Origin: Ferrovibrio sp964429465
GTDB lineage: Bacteria; Pseudomonadota; Alphaproteobacteria; Ferrovibrionales; Ferrovibrionaceae
Assembly: GCA_964429465.1 (NCBI GenBank)
Contig: CAYSCA010000016.1
Span: 1 to 30,522, forward strand
Length of the DNA: 30,522 nucleotides
Direction: 5' to 3'
A program made the position numbers and the translations under genes. Below the pieces are notes generated by a model. It ran no database searches. It was not told the origin of the DNA and saw only the letters and a list, made by a program, of their open reading frames with translations. Each line of letters begins with the position of its first letter. Position 1 is the stretch's first letter. Positions 25,550 through 30,522 of the stretch are shown in pieces.

Positions 25550-25577
25550 AGCGAATGGCGGCGCTCCGGCCGTCCCG

Positions 25578-25967
25578 CTATTCCTGGCAGGGAAAGGCGT
25601 CCATCAGGGCCAGCTTGGCCGCCTGGATCGCCTCGATCTCGGCCTGGTCCGGATTCTCCTTCGCCCAGTCGAGATATTGCTGCCGCAGCAGGGCGGCCGG
25701 TGCCTCGCGCGGCGCGCAAAACCAGGTCAGCTCCTTGCCTTCGCCGACCGTGAGTTCATACATCGCGACCGCGCCCTGCAGGTAGCGCAGGCAGCCGGTC
25801 TGGCGCGCGCTGTTGTCGGCCGCCTCGCAGAGGCCCGTCAGGTCTTTGGCCAGGAAGCGCGGCGGCGGCATGTTGGCGGCCGGCAACGCGGCCTGCCCTG
25901 CCGCAGGCACCGGCGCAAGGGCGGGCAGCGCGAACAGCAGGGCTGTGAGAAGGATCGGGTACCGCAT
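25578..25967 (-). CDS. Secreted Rap1a/Tai-like small protein
   Basis: This 129-residue protein has a signal peptide (MRYPILLTALLFALPALAPVPAAGQA), so the mature protein should be periplasmic. The mature part matches the Rap1a/Tai immunity-protein pattern: LTGLCEAADNSARQTGCLRYLQG, then TWFCAPREAP, then a helix ending in DAFPC, giving four cysteines as two likely disulfides. Characterised Rap1a/Tai proteins neutralise type VI secretion peptidoglycan amidases. No such effector or secretion gene is nearby, so an immunity role is unproven. Its ATG overlaps the cinA-type stop by ATGA, suggesting coupling. Confidence 0.75.
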   Translation of the reverse strand: MRYPILLTALLFALPALAPVPAAGQAALPAANMPPPRFLAKDLTGLCEAADNSARQTGCLRYLQGAVAMYELTVGEGKELTWFCAPREAPAALLRQQYLDWAKENPDQAEIEAIQAAKLALMDAFPCQE

Positions 25968-26752
25968 CAGACGATCTCGTTTTCGACAGGTTCGCCGCCG
26001 AGCTGGCGGAAAATGCCGTGCATGGCTTCGGCCGCGGCATCCAGCCGCATGCGGTCGGTGCTGCGCAGCACGATGGAGGTCGAGGCCTTGCCGCCCCGGA
26101 AAGCCGGATAGGACCCCATATCGACATCGGGATATTGCTGCTGCAGCGCGCCGAGCTGCCCGGCGACCGCGCCCTCCGGCACCTGGCAGATGACCGTGCG
26201 CGACAGCAGCCGGTCGCCGCCGGTGAGCGTCGGCGCCACGCTGGCCACCATGGCCTGGAAGATCATCGGCACGCCGGCCATCACCAGCACATTGCCGATG
26301 CGGAAACCGGGCGCGGCGGATACCGGATTGTCGATCAGCGTCGCCGTATCGGGAATCCGCGCCATGCGCAGCCGCGCCTCGTTCAGCATGCCGGGTTCGT
26401 AATGGGCTTCCAGCCGGCGCCGCGCTTCCGGCTGCACGCCGATGCTTACGCCGAAAGCCCTGGCGATGCAGTCGGCGGTGATGTCGTCATGGGTCGGGCC
26501 GATGCCGCCCGAAGTGAAGACGTAGTCGTAGCGGCCGCGCAGGTCGTTCACCGCGGCGATGATGGTTTCTTCCACATCGGGCACCACGCGAGCTTCCTTC
26601 AGCCGGATGCCGATCTCGGTCAGCTTGCCGGCGAGGAAATGCATGTTGGCATCGCGGGTGCGGCCGGAAAGGATCTCGTTGCCGATCACCAGCATCGCTG
26701 CGGTGACGATTTTCGGGCTTTTGCCGGGCGCATCCGTCATGGCGCTGGACAT
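25967..26752 (-). CDS. CinA-type MoCF-binding domain protein (COG1058), single-domain
   Basis: This 261-residue cytoplasmic protein carries the molybdopterin-binding (MoaB/Mog) fold of CinA: VIGNEILSGRTRDAN near residue 20, TSGGIGPTHDDITADCIA near 80, and VMAGVPMIF near 160. The C-terminal nicotinamide-nucleotide amidase domain of full-length CinA (about 415 residues) is absent, as in many alphaproteobacteria. The start used is ATG 26752; ATG 26740 is an alternative four codons in. The open frame continues upstream into the divergent sfsA gene but without a credible start. The role is uncertain; pyrophosphatase activity is known for related COG1058 domains. Confidence 0.85.
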   Translation of the reverse strand: MSSAMTDAPGKSPKIVTAAMLVIGNEILSGRTRDANMHFLAGKLTEIGIRLKEARVVPDVEETIIAAVNDLRGRYDYVFTSGGIGPTHDDITADCIARAFGVSIGVQPEARRRLEAHYEPGMLNEARLRMARIPDTATLIDNPVSAAPGFRIGNVLVMAGVPMIFQAMVASVAPTLTGGDRLLSRTVICQVPEGAVAGQLGALQQQYPDVDMGSYPAFRGGKASTSIVLRSTDRMRLDAAAEAMHGIFRQLGGEPVENEIV

Positions 26753-26800
26753 AGCATGCGCTGGACGGGCAGGCCAGCGGCCGCTATAGGCAGCCGGACC

Positions 26801-27493
26801 ATGGAATTCGCTGCCCCGCTCACACCGGCCATCTTGCTGCGGCGCTACAAGCGCTTCCTGGCCGATGTGCGGCTGGCGGACGGGACCGAAGCCGTCGCCC
26901 ATTGCCCCAATCCCGGCGCCATGCTCGGCCTGCAGGAACCCGGCGGCCGCATCTGGCTCAAGCCCGGCCGCGGCAGGCTGGCCTGGGGCTGGGTGCTGTC
27001 GGAAGCCGATGGCACGCTGGTCGGGATCGACACCACCCTGCCCAACCGGCTGACCGCCGAGGCGCTGGCCGCCGGCCGCATCCCGGAACTGGCCGGCTAT
27101 GACCTGCACCGTCCCGAAGTCGCCTATGGCGAGGCCAGCCGGATCGATTTCCTGCTTTCCGCATCTGGCCGGCCCGACTGCTATCTCGAGGTGAAGAACG
27201 TCCATCTGAGCCGCCGGACGGGCCTGGCGGAGTTTCCCGATTGCGTCACCGCGCGCGGCGCGCGGCATCTGCGCGAGCTCTCGGCCATGGCTGCCGCCGG
27301 CCATCGCGCCGTCATGCTGTTCATGGTCCAGCGCGGCGACTGCAGCCGCTTCCGCGTCGCCGCCGATTACGACCCCGCCTATGCCGCCGCTTTCAGCAAG
27401 GCTAGGAATATGGGGGTCGAGGCGCTATGTTATGCCTGTGAGGTCACGGCGACCGGGATCAGGCTCGACCGGCCCCTGCCGTTGGATCCGTAA
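26801..27493 (+). CDS. sfsA: SfsA family DNA/RNA nuclease-like protein
   Basis: This 230-residue protein starts at ATG 26801, diverging from the CinA-type gene with 48 nt between starts. Family motifs are visible: RYKRFLADVRL near residue 15, HCPNPGAMLGL near 35, SRIDFLLS near 115, YLEVKNVHLS near 128 and EFPDCVTARGARHLREL near 142. The D/ExK core in the FLL and EVKN segments suggests a nuclease-like fold. SfsA was named for stimulating sugar fermentation in E. coli, and its biochemical role is unsettled. It ends 16 nt before map. Confidence 0.92.
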   Translation: MEFAAPLTPAILLRRYKRFLADVRLADGTEAVAHCPNPGAMLGLQEPGGRIWLKPGRGRLAWGWVLSEADGTLVGIDTTLPNRLTAEALAAGRIPELAGYDLHRPEVAYGEASRIDFLLSASGRPDCYLEVKNVHLSRRTGLAEFPDCVTARGARHLRELSAMAAAGHRAVMLFMVQRGDCSRFRVAADYDPAYAAAFSKARNMGVEALCYACEVTATGIRLDRPLPLDP

Positions 27494-27509
27494 GTATCAG
27501 GAATTCATT

Positions 27510-28343
27510 GTGAATCAGAACCTTGCCCGCACCCTAGCCGAAGAGGACGACGATCTGCGTCCGGGCGCCATCCGGCTGCACAAACCCGCCGATTTCGAGG
27601 GCATGCGCAAGGCCGGCCGGCTGGCCGCCGAGACCCTGGACTACATCACCCCCTTCGTGGTGCCCGGCGTGACGACGGGCCGGCTGGACGACCTCTGCCA
27701 CGCCTTCATCATCGAGCATGGCGCGGTGCCGGCGCCGCTGGGCTACCGCGGCTTTCCGAAATCGATCTGCACCTCGGTCAACCATGTCGTCTGCCACGGC
27801 ATTCCGGGCGACAAGGTGCTGGAAGACGGCGACATCCTGAATATCGACGTCACCGTCATCCTCGATGGCTGGCATGGTGATACCAGCCGCATGTTCCTGC
27901 TCGGCAATGTCGGCATCAAGGGCCGGCGCATCTGCGACGTCACCTACGAGGCGATGATGCGCGGCATCGAGGCGGTGAAGCCCGGCGCCACCACGGCCGA
28001 TATCGGCCGCGCCATCCAGACCTTCGTCGAGAAGGAGCGTTTCTCGGTGGTGCGCGATTTCTGCGGCCATGGCCTGGGGCGCATCTTCCACGAGCCGCCG
28101 AACATCCTGCATTACGAGGAGCGCAAGGGCGAAATCCCGCTCAAGCCCGGCATGTTCTTCACCATCGAGCCGATGGTGAATGCCGGCAAATGGCAGGTCA
28201 AGCTGCTGTCTGACGGCTGGACGGCGGTCACCAAGGACCGCTCGCTGTCGGCGCAGTTCGAGCATTCCATCGGCGTCACCGAGACCGGCTGCGAGATCTT
28301 CACCCTCTCGCCCAAGGGCTGGCACAAGCCGCCATACGACTGA
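27510..28343 (+). CDS. map: Methionine aminopeptidase, type I
   Basis: This 277-residue cytosolic metallopeptidase removes the initiator methionine. The five metal ligands are visible: two Asp in NIDVTVILDGWHGDTSRMF, His in CGHGLGRIFHEPP, Glu in FTIEPMVN and Glu in QFEHSIGVTE. The N-terminal extension of about 27 residues before KPADFEGMRKAGRLA is longer than in E. coli. A GTG start at 27510 is supported by AGGA at 27499-27502, spaced 7 nt; no in-frame ATG exists before residue 30. The gene probably sits in one run with sfsA, radC and the acetyltransferase. Confidence 0.95.
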   Translation: MNQNLARTLAEEDDDLRPGAIRLHKPADFEGMRKAGRLAAETLDYITPFVVPGVTTGRLDDLCHAFIIEHGAVPAPLGYRGFPKSICTSVNHVVCHGIPGDKVLEDGDILNIDVTVILDGWHGDTSRMFLLGNVGIKGRRICDVTYEAMMRGIEAVKPGATTADIGRAIQTFVEKERFSVVRDFCGHGLGRIFHEPPNILHYEERKGEIPLKPGMFFTIEPMVNAGKWQVKLLSDGWTAVTKDRSLSAQFEHSIGVTETGCEIFTLSPKGWHKPPYD

Positions 28344-28351
28344 CGACCTGC

Positions 28352-29047
28352 TTGGCCGCGGCGGACGAAACCGACAAGCCCCATTATCACGGCCATCGCA
28401 ACCGGTTGCGGGCCCGCTTCCTCGAAAGCGGCGGCGCCGGCATACCGGATTATGAAATCCTCGAACTGATCCTGTTCGGCGTCTTCCGCAACGGCGATGT
28501 GAAGCCGCTGGCCAAGGCGCTGGTGGCGGAATTCGGCAGCCTCGCCGCGGCGCTGGCCGCGCCGGCCGAGCGGCTGGCGCAAGTGCCCGGGTGCGGCGAA
28601 GCGGTGATCGCCGCGCTGAAGGTGACCCGCGAAGCAGGCCTGCGCATGCTGAAGGCCGACGCCATGCAGCGGCCGGCGATCAGCAACTGGCAGGCCCTGC
28701 TCGATTACTGCCGCGCCGCGCTCCAGCACGAAGGCATCGAGCAGTTCCGCATCCTGTTCCTCGACCGCAAGAACCAGGTGATCGCCGACGAGGCGCAGCA
28801 GCGCGGCACCATCGACCATACGCCGGTCTATCCGCGCGAGGTGGTGAAGCGCGCGCTGGAGCTGAATGCCGCGGCGCTGATCCTGGTGCATAACCACCCG
28901 AGCGGCGACCCGACGCCCTCGCGCGCTGATATCGAAATGACCCGTCAGGTGCGCGATGCCGCCGCGGCGCTCGGCATCGCGCTGCACGACCATCTGGTGG
29001 TCGGCCGCAAAGGGCATGTGAGCTTCCGCGAGAAAGGATTGCTCTGA
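28352..29047 (+). CDS. radC: RadC family JAB/JAMM-domain protein
   Basis: This 231-residue protein has an N-terminal helix-hairpin-helix region (AQVPGCGEAVIAAL near residue 80) and a C-terminal JAMM/MPN+ domain. The zinc motif HNHPSGDPTPSRAD near residues 180-193 is intact. Despite its name, RadC has no clear repair role; metalloprotease or nucleic-acid activity remains a proposal. The start is TTG 28352, since no ATG or GTG lies in frame upstream before the map stop and the family sequence (HGHRNRLRARFLE) begins soon after. It lies 8 nt after map. Confidence 0.93.
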   Translation: MAAADETDKPHYHGHRNRLRARFLESGGAGIPDYEILELILFGVFRNGDVKPLAKALVAEFGSLAAALAAPAERLAQVPGCGEAVIAALKVTREAGLRMLKADAMQRPAISNWQALLDYCRAALQHEGIEQFRILFLDRKNQVIADEAQQRGTIDHTPVYPREVVKRALELNAAALILVHNHPSGDPTPSRADIEMTRQVRDAAAALGIALHDHLVVGRKGHVSFREKGLL

Positions 29048-29052
29048 CCGCC

Positions 29053-29568
29053 ATGGATGTCAGCGTCAGGACGATGGAACTGGGCGAAGTCGGCATCGTG
29101 ATCGACTATTTCCACGGCGCGACGCCCGAACATCTGGAGCTGCTTGGGGTCGACCCGACCCGGCTGCCGCCGCGGCAGCAATGGCTGGACTTCTACCGCA
29201 GCGATTTCGCAAAGCCGATCGACCAGCGCAGGTCGTTCCTCGTCACCTGGCTTGCCGGCGACACGCCCTTCGGCTTCTCCAGCACCGACCGTGTCGTCTT
29301 CGGGCGCGAGGCCTTCATGCATCTGCATATCGTCGATCCGCAGCAGCGCAAATCCGGCAGCGGCACCGCCTGCGTAAGGGAAAGCGTGAAGATCTATTTC
29401 GACATGCTGAAGCTGGAGCGCCTGTTCTGCGAGCCGCATGCCTTCAACACGGCGCCGAACCGCACATTGCAGCGCGCCGGCTTCAGCTATGTCAAAACCC
29501 ATATGACGGTGCCCGGCCCGCTCAACTACCATCAGGCGGTGAACCGCTGGGTGCTGGAAAGGCCCTGA
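29053..29568 (+). CDS. GNAT family N-acetyltransferase
   Basis: This 171-residue cytosolic acetyltransferase starts at ATG 29053, 5 nt after radC. The acetyl-CoA-binding region reads HLHIVDPQQRKSGSGTACVRES near residues 97-118, matching the R/Q-x-x-G-x-G/A motif (RKSGSG). The C-terminal half has FNTAPNRTLQRAGFSYVKT, typical for GNATs acting on amino groups. The acceptor is unknown. The gene may be a passenger of the sfsA-map-radC run, ending just before the thiC promoter. Confidence 0.85.
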   Translation: MDVSVRTMELGEVGIVIDYFHGATPEHLELLGVDPTRLPPRQQWLDFYRSDFAKPIDQRRSFLVTWLAGDTPFGFSSTDRVVFGREAFMHLHIVDPQQRKSGSGTACVRESVKIYFDMLKLERLFCEPHAFNTAPNRTLQRAGFSYVKTHMTVPGPLNYHQAVNRWVLERP

Positions 29569-29572
29569 CCGG

Positions 29573-29601
29573 TTGACGCGCCGGCTCACCTGCGCCACCA
29601 T
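29573..29601 (+). promoter_or_regulatory. Candidate sigma-70 promoter of thiC
   Basis: TTGACG (29573-29578, five of six consensus bases) and CACCAT (29596-29601, three of six) are 17 nt apart. Initiation about seven nt later would begin the RNA almost exactly at the first base of the TPP aptamer (29609). Confidence 0.5.
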
Positions 29602-29608
29602 CCGCCGT

Positions 29609-29738
29609 ACCGAGGGGGGCGCCGCTAGGGCGCTGAGATTCGGCCGGCAGATGTCTTCTGCAACGCCGTGACCCTGAAGCCGCAGCATGCGCTGCGGCTT
29701 GTGAACCTGATCCGGGTCATGCCGGCGGAGGGAACGGT
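29609..29738 (+). ncRNA. TPP riboswitch (THI element) aptamer upstream of thiC
   Basis: The aptamer carries the conserved THI core: GGGGGGCGCC (29614-29623), CTGAGA (29633-29638), GACCC (29670-29674), GAACCTGATCCGGGTCATGCC (29703-29723, conserved core in two blocks) and GGAGGGAA (29727-29734). P1 is ACCG (29609-29612) with CGGT (29735-29738), P2 uses GGG with CCC (29672-29674), and P3 is GCGCC (29619-29623) with GGCGC (29629-29633). Thiamine pyrophosphate binding would fold these helices and reduce thiC expression. Two extra hairpins interrupt the core (29641-29668 and 29677-29700). Confidence 0.92.
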
Positions 29739-29792
29739 CGTCCAGATGCCAGCGCCATCTCTGCATCTGAATCTCCCAGCCATCCACCACAC

Positions 29793-29826
29793 CCCGGATC
29801 TCCTGTCGTTCCTGATGCGGAGATCC
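29793..29826 (+). promoter_or_regulatory. thiC ribosome-site sequestering hairpin (riboswitch expression platform)
   Basis: GGATCTCC (29796-29803) is the exact reverse complement of GGAGATCC (29819-29826), which contains the thiC Shine-Dalgarno GGAG (29819-29822). The 8-bp stem has a 15-nt loop and would block translation. Its upstream strand, as CCCGGATC (29793-29800), can instead pair over 8 bp with GATCCGGG (29709-29716) in the aptamer, releasing the ribosome site. This points to translational control. Confidence 0.75.
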
Positions 29827-29828
29827 CT

Positions 29829-30522
29829 ATGGACAAGCCTGTCGAAGTTCCGAATTTTTCCATCACCCCAGACATTCAAGTAACGGTCGGGCCGCTGCCG
29901 GCCTCGCAAAAGCGCTACCAGGCCGGCCGGCTGCATCCGGCGATCCGCGTGCCGCATCGCGAGATCCTCACCCATCCCACGGCCGGCGAGGCGCCGCTGC
30001 CGGTCTACGATACCTCCGGCCCCTATACCGACCCGGCCGCGGAAATCGACATCCATCGCGGCCTGCCGCGCTGGCGCCGTCCGCTGATCGAGGCGCGCGG
30101 CGATGTCGAAGCCTGTGAGGGAAGGCCGGTCCGGACCCAGGATAACGGCGCCGGCGCCACGGTGCCCGCCTTTCCGCTGAACCACCGCCCCCTGCGCGCC
30201 CGCGGCAACGCCGCCGTGACGCAGCTTGAATATGCCCGGCGCGGCATCGTCACGCCGGAAATGGAATATGTCGCGCTCCGCGAGAACGAGGCGCGCAGTG
30301 CGATGGCCGGCGCGCGCGACGGCGAGAGCAGAGATGGCGAAAATTGGGGCGCCGCGATTCCCGATAGCGTGACGCCGGAATTCGTGCGCCACGAGATCGC
30401 CCGCGGCCGCGCCATCATCCCCTGCAACATCAACCATCCGGAACTGGAGCCGATGATCATCGGCCGCAACTTCCTGGTGAAGGTGAATGCCAATATCGGC
30501 AATTCGGCCGTCACCTCCTCGA
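29829..30522 (+). CDS. thiC: Phosphomethylpyrimidine synthase ThiC, N-terminal part (3' end outside window)
   Basis: ThiC is a radical-SAM enzyme that rearranges aminoimidazole ribotide to hydroxymethylpyrimidine phosphate, the pyrimidine half of thiamine. The visible 231 residues run from MDKPVEVPNFSITP at ATG 29829 to the right edge. They include YDTSGPYTD near residue 60, EYARRGIVTPEMEYVALREN near 138, and PEFVRHEIARGRAIIP followed by NHPELEPMIIGRNFLVKVN near 180-225. The radical-SAM cysteines lie beyond the window. The start has GGAG six nt upstream. The position 90 nt after a TPP aptamer fits a thiamine-repressed gene. Confidence 0.96.
   Translation, partial: MDKPVEVPNFSITPDIQVTVGPLPASQKRYQAGRLHPAIRVPHREILTHPTAGEAPLPVYDTSGPYTDPAAEIDIHRGLPRWRRPLIEARGDVEACEGRPVRTQDNGAGATVPAFPLNHRPLRARGNAAVTQLEYARRGIVTPEMEYVALRENEARSAMAGARDGESRDGENWGAAIPDSVTPEFVRHEIARGRAIIPCNINHPELEPMIIGRNFLVKVNANIGNSAVTSS

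Overview
The window is about 30.5 kb of GC-rich, densely coding chromosomal DNA from an alphaproteobacterium. Gene content and order (ahcY, PAS kinase, tsaE, amgK/murU, addB-addA; sfsA-map-radC; alphaproteobacterial-type AddAB instead of RecBCD) suggest a Rhodospirillales-like lineage, but that rank is an inference. I see no mobile elements, tRNA, rRNA or CRISPR. Nearly all genes are complete; only the two edge genes (ahcY at the left, thiC at the right) are cut by the window.

Layout. (1) 2-11470, plus strand: the end of ahcY with a strong terminator, then a tightly coupled run of a three-PAS sensor histidine kinase with a degenerate ATPase domain (possibly DivL-like), tsaE, an AmgK-like sugar kinase, a MurU-like nucleotidyltransferase, addB and addA. 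Most of these genes overlap by 4-17 nt or are a few nt apart. (2) 11490-13156, plus: an exported DUF1223 protein and a NUDIX hydrolase. (3) 13161-19657, minus: a GldA/GldF/GldG-like ABC system with a DUF4340 partner, followed by htpG. (4) 19815-24463, plus: a DUF1289 zinc-finger-like mini-protein, an O-methyltransferase and a four-gene dipeptide/oligopeptide ABC importer (BCDF) without a binding protein. (5) 24447-26752, minus: a CinA-type MoCF domain protein with a Rap1a/Tai-like secreted protein, then three tandem paralogous small lipoproteins. (6) 26801-29568, plus: sfsA, map, radC and a GNAT acetyltransferase. (7) 29573-30522, plus: a promoter, a TPP riboswitch and the start of thiC.

The genes fall into recognisable tasks: methyl-cycle recycling (ahcY), tRNA t6A modification (tsaE), cell-wall sugar recycling (amgK/murU), double-strand break repair (addAB), chaperoning (htpG), N-terminal methionine removal (map), peptide import and thiamine biosynthesis (thiC).

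The most informative new observations are three. First, the thiC leader carries a complete, readable riboswitch circuit: an anti-Shine-Dalgarno strand that can pair either with the ribosome site or with the conserved aptamer core, and an aptamer with two added hairpins. Second, three tandem, translationally coupled lipoprotein paralogues share a two-cysteine pattern and I do not recognise the family. Third, the sensor kinase next to ahcY keeps its phospho-acceptor histidine but has lost most recognisable ATP-binding motifs.
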